Under the pieces are notes generated by a model, which saw nothing but the letters and a program-made list of their open reading frames with translations, had not been told where the DNA came from and made no database searches. The translations under genes were made by a program, and so were the position numbers. 64,000 bases of DNA from Liriodendron chinense (lineage: Eukaryota > Streptophyta > Magnoliopsida > Magnoliales > Magnoliaceae), in contig PVNU02000127.1 in the NCBI GenBank assembly GCA_003013855.2, positions 3,534,001 through 3,598,000 on the forward strand. The letters are read 5' to 3'. The first letter of the stretch is position 1, and each line of letters starts with the position of its first letter. Below, piece after piece: positions 22,130 through 32,600 of the stretch.

Positions 22130-22540
22130 CAGCTCAAGTGGGCCCCATCATGATGCTTATGTTAAATTCACCTTAACCATCAAGTGTGTCGCCCTATTTT
22201 AGGCATAGGTCCCAAAAGTCAGCCCCATCCTGATTTAGGTAGGCCACATGATTGAAAACTATATACAAGGGAATGCTCACTGTCCAAACTATTTCTCTTG
22301 GTGTGCCCCACATGAGTCACATATGGGCTTGACTTTTGGCATGATATCTAACGGTTAGAGTGGATTTCATATAATATAATCATGTAAGCCTGGTAAAAAT
22401 CAAGGGTGGATGTTCTCTCTCAACTGTTTTCTTTAATGTGGCCCACCTGAATTATTAGTCAGACTGATATGTTGGATTATACATTAATGGTCGAGTGGAT
22501 TTTACGTGCATATCATGGTAAGCCTAGCCACAAATCAAGT
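22130..22540. repeat. Degenerate GGGCCCCATCATGATG-type repeat
   Basis: GTGGGCCCCATCATGATGCT and later GTGTGCCCCACATGAG/TGTGGCCCACCTGAATTA phrases suggest a distant hairpin family (C). Similar text occurs at 34430-34620. Ends are unclear. Confidence 0.4.
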
Positions 22541-22598
22541 GGCTGTGGCCGTCTCCTAACCATGCAGACAACTAGAGAGATTATGACATGCATATTTA

Positions 22599-22636
22599 GA
22601 GAGAGAGAGAGAGAGAGAGAGAGAGTGTGTGTGTGT
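22599..22636. repeat. (GA)n(GT)n microsatellite
   Basis: About 27 bp of GA followed by 10 bp of GT. Confidence 0.9.
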
Positions 22637-22677
22637 CTTAGGTCTATCCTGCTGGAACATAGGTTATGATCCACTTA

Positions 22678-23728
22678 GGGACCGTTTGGATACCACCAAA
22701 TAAGTTGTTTTTCTTGTTGACGGCCATAGTTAAGTAACTTATTTGAGATAAGTGAGTTTGGTTAATAGATAATTATGATTACTTATTTGTTGAAAATTGG
22801 TTCAGAATTTCAACAATTTTTTTTTTTTTTTTCACTTTTTCTCCACCAACTAAAATAAGAGGTTCTTGTCCATAGCTATAAACAGTGTAGATTTTCGTGG
22901 CAACTGTCCAACCCATATTGACCATCCAACATGTTGGGGCCACTGAAATATATTTGACCCACACCTTCCATATGACAGATCTAAACCTCAGGTGGACCCC
23001 ACATCAGGAAGCAACAATGATAATTATAACACCATTGAAACCTCCTTGGGACCAGCATGATGTGTTTTATTCGTACTATTTATACTTTTTCCAACTAGTT
23101 TTGGGTGGCCCACTGGGTAGTGGGGCTACATGGCACATGAAATCTACATTGTCCACCCTTGTTGGTCTAGTCTAAAAATGAAACAAAATCCAATATCAGA
23201 TAGACCGAACCCAAGAAACAGTGGTCATTTATGCCCACCATTGGTTGGCCCTAATAATGAGCGACCCATATCCAAGGGGGGCCCTGCATGATGGATGGCC
23301 CACATTTGGGCTGGTCCACATGATGGGCAGTGGATATTGATGGTGGGCCCACTTGATGGATAACTAACATCAAAGGTGGACCCTACATAATGAACAGTGC
23401 ACATTAAAGGTCAGGCCATAATGATCAATGGCTCACATCCAAGATGGGCCCCACATGATGAACTGCCCACATCAAAGATGGGGCCCACACAATTTACAAT
23501 CCACACCAAAGGTTGGCCCCAAATGATGGATGGTGGATGTTCTGGGATCAAATGGAGTTGAGGGATAAGTACTTAAATGTTGGAAACAAACATGCTTTTC
23601 TACTTTTTGATTGATAAGTATGTTTTGGTGTTACCAAACATACTTATTTGCTAATTAAGTAGAAACCAAGATAAGTTACTTACCTGATAAGTAGCTTATC
23701 TTAAGTAACTTGCAATCCAAACAGGCCC
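22678..23728. mobile_element. PIF/Harbinger-like non-autonomous element (TTA target duplication)
   Basis: Starts GGGACCGTTTGGATACC and ends GCAATCCAAACAGGCCC. The flanks are TTA at 22675-22677 and 23729-23731. GGGCCTGTTTGGAT-type ends with a 3-bp TTA duplication are typical of Tourist/Harbinger elements. The subterminal parts AATAAGTTG...TTACTTATTTG and GATAAGTAGCTTATC are also partly mirrored. The interior contains a partial family A arm (about 22930-23110) and a minisatellite (23262-23545). No transposase. Confidence 0.7.
23262..23545. repeat. Degenerate minisatellite, unit about 37-40 bp
   Basis: Six to eight diverged units of the form GGTGGGCCC, CACATGATGGA, then CCCACATCAAAGAT repeat head to tail (for example near 23280, 23320, 23355, 23395, 23440, 23475 and 23515). 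Confidence 0.6.
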
Positions 23729-23731
23729 TTA

Positions 23732-24163
23732 GAGGATGATTTCTTACTTATTAAGTGCACGGGACATCCAACATGTTCAATGGATTGGACCCACCATGGG
23801 GAAAACTTTGGGAAAAATTCAGTCCTTTTCACTCATCAAGTGAACCACATATTTTTCTATTTATCAATAGCTACAAACTGTTCTCTATGGTGTGGGTTAC
23901 TTGATAAGTAGATAGGGCTGATTTTTGCATCAAGTGATCCTCATGGTGGGGCCAACCTATTAAGTGGATTGGATGTCACAGGAACTTAATAGATTGGAAG
24001 TTATCTATTAGGTGGACCTTAAACTACAGTCCAATCAGATGGACTTAACCTTTAAAAACCATGCCCACTCTTGTTTTGACGGTCCACCATGGCATTAATC
24101 TAAGATCACCCCAAACCATTATGTAATCTCACGCTAGGCCTAGAATAAAAAAATAAAGATGTC
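23732..24163. other. Gene-free stretch
   Basis: Low-level repeat words (TTAAGTGG, CCACCATGG) but no bounded element or gene. The last five bases before the retrotransposon are ATGTC. Confidence 0.35.
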
Positions 24164-24810
24164 TGTTGATGCTGTAAATTCGTCAACAGACGATGGTGAA
24201 GACTCTTTGAAACTGATGGATGGATGCCGCTGATCTCCTTCTTGACCAAGGGTTGAATCCTGTAGAACAAAAGGAAAACTAAGGGGGGTGGCTGGGGTCC
24301 AGCCGTTAGCCCTCCGATGCTTAAGTTAGTGAGATCTCCAAAGATTGAATCTCTACTTTTTTTTTTAGTCTTTGTTTTTTCGTACCTCCATAAAGAAGAA
24401 GACGTGTCTCTTTATAGACCTAGGTTGCAGAGTCGTATTCCCTTTTGAAGCCATGATCTTAGGGGAGGGATCCCCGGATCTTTGGGATTTTAGGAGCTGT
24501 CCCGTGATCTTCGAGGATCTTTCGGCGAGTTGGTTAAAGATCTCCCGGATTTCCTTCCCCTTATCACGCACAGACTTAGAGGTTTACGGAAACCGAATCA
24601 GGTCGCAAGGCGGTCGACCTGGTGATGTCGTTAATGAAGGCTGCTTCTCTTCCTTGGGTCGGGTTGGTCAGACCCGGCGGCCCATAAGAGCTATTCCGTC
24701 TGTGATCAGATCGGTTATGAACTGTGCGAGCTGAACTGGGTCCGTTCTTCAGGTCAGCTCGTATTCTTACCTTGGTGGTGTAGAGGTCAGCTCGTATTCT
24801 TCCCACAACA
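24164..24810 (-). repeat. 3' LTR (left copy) of the Tat element
   Basis: 647 bp; on the minus strand TGTTGTGGGAAGAATACGAG to CAGCATCAACA. A minus-strand TATA box (TCTATAAAGAGA) is near 24408. It contains a direct repeat of AGGTCAGCTCGTATTCTT. A 120-codon frame in it is an LTR-internal accident shared by both LTRs. Confidence 0.92.
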
Positions 24811-24826
24811 GAAGTCCCCCCACTCC
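24811..24826 (-). other. Polypurine tract of the Tat element
   Basis: On the minus strand GGAGTGGGGGGACTTC ends exactly where the 3' LTR begins with TGTTGTGGG. It is homologous to the tract at 19311-19325. Confidence 0.75.
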
Positions 24827-25128
24827 TGAGTCTAGCTCGTCTATCTCGGGAGTAGCTTGATAAAGAAGATACGTCGATCTGGCTTCCCTTAATGTTTCAC
24901 AGCTGTCGCGCTGTCGCGCCGTCATCTCAACGGGCGGGAAAGCGGTATTTAATGCGTCGTTCAAAAAATCGAGGCGTCATCATTCGCTTGTACGGCGAAT
25001 TAGCGCCCAACAGAATATTATCGAACGGGCTGATGCCACGTGTCTGGGGTGGCACGTTACTTTTTGTATGCCTCAATCAAGAGCCGCCACGCGGGATCCT
25101 CGCATTAAATGCCGAATAGTCCTTCGGA

Positions 25129-25135
25129 TATAAAA
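25129..25135 (+). promoter_or_regulatory. TATA box of the antisense extra gene
   Basis: TATAAAA lies about 190 bp upstream of the ATG at 25320. A pyrimidine-rich leader follows, ending in a splice-acceptor-like TTTTTGTAATTTTCAG one base before the ATG. The same arrangement is seen in the 18.8-kb copy. A 5'UTR intron is therefore possible. Confidence 0.5.
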
Positions 25136-25319
25136 CTCGAGAGTTAGCGGATTTCTGAAAAAATTCTTTTCTTCTCTGATCCTGCTTTCCTTCCTCTTTC
25201 TCTTTTCGGGTTCTCCTTCTCCATTCCCTGTCATCTCTCATCCGGCCGGCGTACCAGTCACTTAGGGTACGCTCTTCTCATCTTCTTAGAAGATCTTCTT
25301 CATTTTTGTAATTTTCAGA

Positions 25320-27632
25320 ATGTCGGAGACCTCCTGTTCTGATGCTATCCCGATGGTGAGGTTTGGAGATTCCGAATCGGACCCACCTCCACCAGAGCAT
25401 CAGGATATCGATCCCAGAGAATCGCATTCCAGGACGGCTGATCCTGTGAATGAAGAGGAATCTGAGGTTCCTGAGCCAGGAGTTGGGGAGACGGCTCAGA
25501 GAGATGCCTTCGAGCTGGACGGGGTGGTCTCGCGGATTACCCAGAGAGACCTAGATAATGCGAGAAGGACGTACGGGATTCCGGAATCTGTTGGTCTTAG
25601 GATTCCGGACTGAGCTGATAGACCGAGCCGACCTCGCCGGGGAGAAACCGTTATCTCCCTGATGCACCTAGAGGCCGGGCTCAGGTTACCCCTGCACCCC
25701 TTTGTGCGAGAGGTCCTTAACACCCTAGGCCTCGCACCGAGCCAGCTCCAACCTAATGGCTGGAGGTGTATGGTGGGATGCTACATATTGTGGCAGAGAG
25801 TAGAGAATAATGACCTGACCTCGAACGAGCTGTTCTCCATGTACAGCCTTAAGTCCTTGGGAGGTCATGGTCTTTATTACCTCTCTTCCCACCCGGGCCA
25901 TGGGGGCTCAATAGTGACCGGCCTGCCATCCTCGACCAGAATCTGGAAGAGGAAATGATTTTTTGTGTCGGGGGATTGGGAGGCTTCGTCGGAGGAGCTT
26001 CACCCTCTGGAGCATCGAGTCCGAGCTGATTTTGCTCTGCCAGGTCGAGCTATACTTAGAAATTTTTTTCAAATTTCTAATGCTTCTCACCTATCCCTAC
26101 TTTCCCTTATTCTGACACGTGTTTCTTTGTCTTTGCAGCCTCGGTGGCCATTAGAGTAGCTCTTTCTGCAGTCCAAGAGAGGCAGATCCGAGCTGCACGG
26201 GAGTACCCGCTCGTCGAAAGGAACTTCCGCAGCTTAATTACTGTGGAATCCGTCCTTGAATCAGGTCGGTAATGTAGATATTCGCGTTTTACTTTATCAA
26301 TTTTCCAAGTGTTGTGTCCTGACACTTTGCCTCGTGTTTTGGACAGGCATGGCTCCGAAGGCGGTTTTTAAGTCCCGCCGGATCCCTGCTCGGCTCCTAG
26401 AGCGTGGGGAGAGCTCGGCGGAACCTCCGAGCAAGAGGATGGCCACGGAGGCTCAGGGGCAACAAAGGTTGCCCCGATCCTTCGTATGTGGGTCTGGTCA
26501 GCCTCAGGGTTCATCTCCCGCAGGGGGTGAGACTCCGGCTGCCCGGCCTCCTGCTTCCGGGGTTCCGGTTGTTAACGTACCGGACACCTCGGATTCCCGA
26601 GCCGAGCCGTCAGCGGGTCGCCCAGCGACTCGTGCCAGTTCTTCTGGTACTCCGACAGCATCGACTTCAGTGGGGCCTGCCCGCACCCCTGCTGAGGTCG
26701 GGTCGTAGTGACCTCCCACGGCTCCCCGGGCTTCTCGCCCTGCAAACGCTCCTGGGGCCGAGCAGCGCGAGGACCAGGTCGACATGCCTCCGGTAACGGA
26801 GCATTTTGCGACCTGGAAAGAGGGAGTTAACGCCTATATGGACGTTAACCAGAGCATCCCTCAGGATCTGAATTCTATCGCGACGTCAGATCCTGATCAG
26901 ATTGTCGGTGTTGCCATTGAGAGCAGTCTCAGGGTAAGCTGATTGTCTCTTTCTCTTCTTCTTTTTCTTCATTCGTTCCACCATTATATTACTAACTGTT
27001 GTAGCTTGTCTTTGTAGGACTCGGCCTTGCTGATTATGATCCGCCAGAAAATGGCTGAGCGGACACACCAGATGCAGAAAGCTCTGGTTGCCGCCTCTTC
27101 CTGGAAGAATAAGACTGAGGCGATGAAGACCGAGCTGAAGAAGAAGCTGTCTGAGTTGGCAACGGCTCAGACGGAGTTGCAGACAGCCCAAGCTGAACTG
27201 CGGACAGCTCAGTCCGAGCTGAAGGTGGCCCAATCGGAGCTGGAAGTGTCTCAAGTACAAGTCCAGTCTCTGAAGGAGGCGATGAGGGAGACCTCAGCCA
27301 AAGCCCAGTCTGAGGGTAACAAGGTCGAGTCGCTAGAGGCTGCTCTCAAGACAGCTGAGGAGGAGAAGGTGGACCTGGCCCGGCTTTTGAAGGAGGTCCA
27401 GATGAAGGCTCTGGCTGACGCCAAGGACGCAGAAGCCAAGTTTGAGAGGCTGAATGCAATTTCTGAGGAGCTGTACAATCATGGCTTCCAGGATTGCAGG
27501 AGGCTCGTTCTCAAACACTTCCCCGATCTCGACCTGACTCCAGTCGACAATGATGAAGATGAGGATGAAGTCGCAAGGGAGGGACCTTCAAAGGGGGCTG
27601 CAGCCGGGCCATCCAATGCCACCGAAAGCTGA
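25320..27632 (+). pseudogene. Antisense extra gene of the Tat element: Transposase_28 domain plus coiled coil, four exons
   Basis: It runs opposite to gag-pol, between the polypurine tract and the end of pol. The inferred exons keep frame throughout: 25320-26043, 26139-26264, 26347-26933 and 27018-27632 (684 codons). All introns are GT-AG and 82-95 bp. Exon 1 has an acidic leader (MSETSCSDAIPMVRFGDSES), then the Transposase_28-like domain (GLRLPLHPFVREVL, GLAPSQLQPNGWRCM, LWQRVENNDL, FFVSGDWE). Exon 3 is Pro/Ser/Ala-rich. Exon 4 is a coiled coil (EATAQTEL-type heptads such as LATAQTELQTAQAELRTAQ) with an acidic end. In-frame stops are TGA 25611, TGA 25956 (a Trp in the 18.0-kb copy), TAG 26706 and TGA 26709, with no frameshift. 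Extra genes of this type downstream of pol, sometimes antisense, are known in Tat elements as I recall. Its role is unknown. Confidence 0.75.
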
Positions 27633-27946
27633 AATTTTTTTTTTTTTTTTTTTTTTACAATGTAAAGGAAACTCTTTACTTTAATGCAAGCCCTCAGAGG
27701 AATTTTATTCAAACGTTGTGTACTTCATTTTTTCTTTTTCATGCATACACAAGTCTCGAAGTGACTGAGCTCATTGTCATAAACTCGGCCATTATATTAA
27801 AACAGTCGTAGGGAGTAGTGCAGAATTCAGCTCGGAACGTTAACTCTGCTAGGCCGATCTGTTGTTCACAACACTTAGGAAATTTTGAAACAATTTTTAC
27901 TGAACCATCACCTCGGAACATATATTTCAGACGAGATCCCGCCCGC
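27633..27946. other. Convergent gap between the antisense gene and pol
   Basis: Contains a 20-base T run (27637-27657) and TAAAATGAAT-like AT-rich text. It could hold the 3' ends of both transcripts; no coding potential. Confidence 0.45.
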
Positions 27947-29359
27947 TCATGGATAGTAGATCTTCAGGTGGTCAGCATTCCAGGGGTGGGAAAGGGGCCG
28001 GCTGTGCATGTCTTCGAGCCAATAAGTACCAGGACGACGTGAGCCGAGTACCCTATAAGGCCCTTCCCAGTTAGGGCTGAAGGCAGCGATTTTGTCTTTA
28101 GTACCGACCTTTTTGAGAACCATGTCGCCAGCTCGAAACCGCCGCTCCTTTACCCGGGAATTATAGTATCGCCTAATCCGTTGCTGGTAGGCTGCCAATC
28201 GTATTTGGGATGCTTCGCGAACTTCATCGAGTAGGTCCAAGTTTATCCGTAACTGTTCTTCGTTTCTGTCAGGTCGATGTTGGCTTGTCCTGCTCGTGGG
28301 CATCCCGACCTCTACTGGGACAACAGCTTCTGCTCCAAAAGCTAAAGAAAAAGGTGTTTCTCCAGTTGTGGACCGAGCTGTGGTCCGATAGGCCCAAAGT
28401 ACTTCAGGAAGTTCGTCAGCCCAGGCACCTTTCTTCTCCCCGAGTTTTGTTTTGAGATGATTTTTAATAATCTTATTAACTGCCTCGACCTGACCGTTGG
28501 CTTGCGGGTGGTGGGGAGAGGAATACACATTCTTGATACTCAGACCTTTACAGAAATTCTGGAATCTTTCGTTGTCAAACTGTCGCCCATTATCAGTGAC
28601 TATTGTATTCGGAATTCCGAATCGGCACACGATTGATTTCCAAATAAAATCTGTTGTTTTCTTCTTGGTAATGGTCGCCAACGGTTCTGCTTCTGCCCAC
28701 TTCGTGAAATAATCGACGGCAACGATTGCGTATTTCACCTGTCCCTTCCCCATTGGAAGAGGGCCAATGATGTCGACTCCCCATTGAGCGAATGGCCATG
28801 GTCCAGACATGGGAATGAGCTCCTCGGGTGGCAAGTGAGGAATTGGGGCAAATCGTTGGCACCCGTCGCATCTCTTAACAATTTCCCGGGCGTCGTGCTG
28901 GATGGTAGGCCAATAATATCCTTGCCTGATCACCTTCTGTGCTAGTGCTCGAGCACCAGAATGATTTCCGCAACAACCAAAATGAATTTCACACAACACG
29001 TAATCAGCTTCCTCGGCTCCCAAACAACGCAAACAAGGAAAAGAAAATCCTCTCTTGTAGAGGATCCCGTCGATCATAGTATACCGAGCTGATCTATAGC
29101 GAATTCGCCGAGCTTCTTTCTGATCGTTGGGCAGTTCGCCCGTCTGTAAAAACCGAACGATAGGGTCCCTCCAATCAGGGGTAGCTGTTGCTGGAAAAAC
29201 CCCCGCTGCCTCGTTTGACGATATACTTCGTTGAGGGAGGAACTCGATGGGAACAATCCTACCGAGGTCGTCGTCGTCTGATGAGGCGAGTTTCGCGAGA
29301 GAATCCGCGTTCATATTTTTGCTTCTCGGGACCTGAAAAATTTCATACTGATCAAATCG
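27947..29359 (-). pseudogene. Integrase segment of pol
   Basis: Same frame as the preceding segments; the ATG at 29314 is internal. Integrase would insert the cDNA into the host genome. It shows the HHCC zinc finger (HFGCCGNHSGARAL to KRCDGCQRF), then the DDE core: D in GVDIIGPLP, D in VTDNGRQF and E in QANGQVEAVNKI. The GPY-like C-terminal part (NWEGPYRVLG) follows, ending LSHPWNADHLKIYYP. There is no chromodomain. The domain itself is uninterrupted over 455 codons, but it can only be reached through two stop codons. The end lies 315 bp from the convergent antisense gene. Confidence 0.88.
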
Positions 29360-29680
29360 TCACAGCAGCTCTTGAGTTTTCGTTAGGTAAGCTGACATTT
29401 TCCCCCCTTTCGCCTGGTATTCTGCGGTCACCTGTCCGACCACCAACTGAGAGTCACTATGTATTTTTATAGATCGGACCCCTACTTCAGAGGCGAGGCG
29501 GAGGCCAGCTAGAAGCGCTTCATACTCAGCTTCGTTGTTTGAGGCTCGAAATCCGAACCGGAGAGCATATTGAATTTGGATCCCGTCCGGTGCTGTCAGG
29601 ACGAGACCGGCCCCGCAACCTCGTGAATTGGAAGACCCATCGACGTGCAATAACCAGGTCGGAGCGCAGTAGTTACTTTC
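29360..29680 (-). pseudogene. Second (archaeal-type) RNase H segment of pol
   Basis: Same reading frame as the gag-pol frame, after the TAA at 29681. The ATG at 29650 is only internal. The catalytic pattern is visible: D of HVDGSSNSRGCG, E of NNEAEYEALLAGL and D of HSDSQLVVGQV. This dual RNase H arrangement is a mark of the Tat lineage. It ends at TGA 29360-29362 (after TKTQELL), after which the same frame continues into integrase with RFDQYEIFQVPRSKN. The TGA may derive from CGA. It is not a separate gene. Confidence 0.85.
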
Positions 29681-32600
29681 TTATGGCGACTCAGATTTGC
29701 TGTCGTCTTCCATTTCGAGAGGTTCAGTTAGTTCGACGATGAAATCGGCGATGGCCTGACCTTTAATCGCAGTTCGAGGCCGATACTTGATGTCGAATTC
29801 ACCGAGCTCGACGGCCCATTTAACGAGACGGCCTGAGGTTTCTGGGTTCTGTAATACCTGCCGCAATGGTTGATCAGTCAGCACAGCTATCGGGTGCGCT
29901 TGGAAGTACGGTCTCAATTTCCGGGCTGAGGTGATTAGAGCCAAGGCTAGCTTCTCTATTGTCGGGTATCGGGTTTCGGAATCGAGCAGGGCTTTGCTGA
30001 CGTAGTAAACAGGCCTTTGGGTTCCTTTGTCGTCTCGGACTAATGCTGAGCTGACTGCCGCTGGAGAGACAGCTAAGTACAAGAGTAGTTCTTCTTTATG
30101 GGCTGGTTTAGACAACAGTGGCGGAGAGCCGAGGTATGCTTTCAATTCGCAGAAAGCTTGCTCACAGTCTGAGGTCCAAATCATCTCCTTGCACTTACGT
30201 AGCTGCTTGAAGAAGGGGAGGCATCGATCTGTAGCCTTTGAGACGAATCTGTTGAGCGCCGCAATTCTTCCTGTGAGCCGCTGGATATCCTTTATTGTGC
30301 GAGGCGAGCTCATGTCGAGGAGTGCCTGAATTTTTTCAGGGTTGGCTTCAATTCCCCGCTGGTTTACAATGAAGCCAAGGAATTTTTCCGAGCTTACCTC
30401 GAAAGCACATTTGCTGGGATTAAGCTTCATTTGATATTTTCGTAATATTCTGAACGCAGTACAGAGGTCGCAGACGTGGTTCTCTGATCGTTTGCTCTTC
30501 ACGAGCATATCATCCACGTATACTTCCATAGTTATGCCAAGTTGGTCTGCGAACATCTTGTTTACTAGTCGCTGATAAGTCGCTCCGGCATTTTTTAGCC
30601 CGAAGGGCATAACCTTATAACAGTAGAGCCCCCGATCTGTAATGAATGCTGTCTTTTGCCTGTCGGGAGCGTGCATTTGGATCTGATTATATCCAGAGTA
30701 AGCGTCCATGAAGCTGAGGAGCTCGTGCCCGGCGGTCGCATCGACGAGCTGATCTATTCGTGGTAAAGGGAAGCTGTCTTTAGGACAGGCCTTGTTCAGG
30801 TCAGTGTAGTCTACACAGACTCTCCATTTCCCGTTGTTCTTTTTGACGAGAACAACGTTTGCGAGCCATTCCGGGTAGCATATTTCTTGGATGAATCCAG
30901 CCTTGCGCAGTTTCTGTACTTCTTCTTCGATGATCATGTACCTTTCTGTATTGAAAGAACGCCTTTTCTGATGTATTGGTTTATTGGTTGGGTCGACGTT
31001 TAACCAATGGACCATCACTTCTGGGCAAATTCCAGGCATCTCTTCATGGGACCATGCAAAAACGTCTGCGTACTCCTTCAGGAAGGTGATCAGGTCCTCC
31101 CGCACCTTGCCTTCTAAACATGATCCGATCTTGATAGTTCTGGTCGGGTCGGTATCAGACAACGGAATGTCGACCAGCTCTTCTGCGGGCGACCCGCGCT
31201 CCTTCTCTTCCTCTCTCGGATCAAGAGAGGTCGCATGAGAAACGGTTGACACTGCACTTTTATTCCTCCCTCGTAGGGAAAGCTCATAGCAACGACGGGC
31301 TTCCTGCTGATCTCCCCTGACCACGCCAATTTCTTCGTCGGTTTCGAATTTCATCGCAAGGTGATAGATGGAAACGGCAGCTTTGAGAGCTCGCAGGATA
31401 GGACGGCCGATAATGGCGTTATAAGCAGAGGGGGCATTTACGACAAGGAAGTCGACCATTATTATTTTCTGGTTTGGTTCTTCTCCTGCGGTGACTGGTA
31501 GAGTTATCTCTCCTTCGGGCATGATGCTATCCCCCGTGAACCCAGTTAATGCTGTCTTGACTGGTCTAAGTCGAGATCGGTCGATCTTCATTTTTTCAAA
31601 TGCCGACGCGTATAGGATATCAGCCGAACTGCCCGTGTCGACCATCATCCTGTGGAGTTTTTTATTGGCGACCATCAACACAACGACAAGGGAGTCGTCA
31701 TGTGGATGTATGACCCCTCGGGCGTCTTCTTCGGTGAAGGTTATTGTTTGTGAGGTTACCTTCGCGACCTTCGTAGGTCGGCTGGTGATATTGACAGTAG
31801 ATTTCGGTAAGGACGTCCTTCCTTGCCGCACGTAGCTTTTGCGAGAATTTCCGGTGTCTCCAGTGGTCGGCCCTCCGAAAATCATGTGAATTTCTTCCAC
31901 AGGGTTGTTGCTTTGTTCCCCTGTCAAGTCGGTGACCCGTCCTTCATCTCCTCGCCCATCTGAACGCTGAGCAATATAATCCTTCAAGAAGCCTTGCTGG
32001 ATCAGGGCTTCTATCTGTCGCTTCAAATCAAAGCAGTCCACGGTGTTGTGACCGTGGTCTTTGTGGTACAAACAGTACCTCGATTTCGACCTCCTATTGG
32101 GGTCGGTCTTTATCTTTGCAGGTCGTTCGAAATTGTATTTTCCTTTCTTTGCTAAATACACTTGCTCGATGGTTTTGTTGAGCGGAGTGTACTTATCGAA
32201 CCGTGGCGCAGGTGATTTCGTTTGGCGAGCGGGTCTATTCCGGGTTGGCGATCTTTGCTCGGACTTTCGTTCTGACCTGTGTCTTTTCGAGTTACTGCTA
32301 TCCGGCCGATCCTTATTTTTGGTCATCGGTCGATGAGCATTGACCAGCTCTTCGGCGTTGATGTGTTTTGCTGCCCGATCTAAAAGTTCTGCCACGGACT
32401 GAGGCGGCTTTTCTCCGACAGACCAAAGGAACCTTCGGTCCCGTAATCCTCCGATCATGGTGTGCAACAGTACATCTTGCGAGAGGTTTTCAATTTGCAC
32501 AGCTTCGGAATTGAAGCGCGCGAAGTAATCTTTCAGGGGCTCATCTTCCTTTTGTTTGATCGCAGCGAGATGAGTTGAATGCTTCCTCGGGTCAGTGCTC

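Noticed and set aside
24372..24734. 120-codon frame, identical at 33879-34241
   Set aside because: It lies wholly inside the two LTRs, so identity reflects the LTR pair, and it has no domain.
26404..26796. 130-codon frame overlapping exon 3 of the antisense extra gene
   Set aside because: Shifted frame over a Pro/Ser-rich coding segment. It does pass the two stops at 26706, but it does not join the splice phases on either side.
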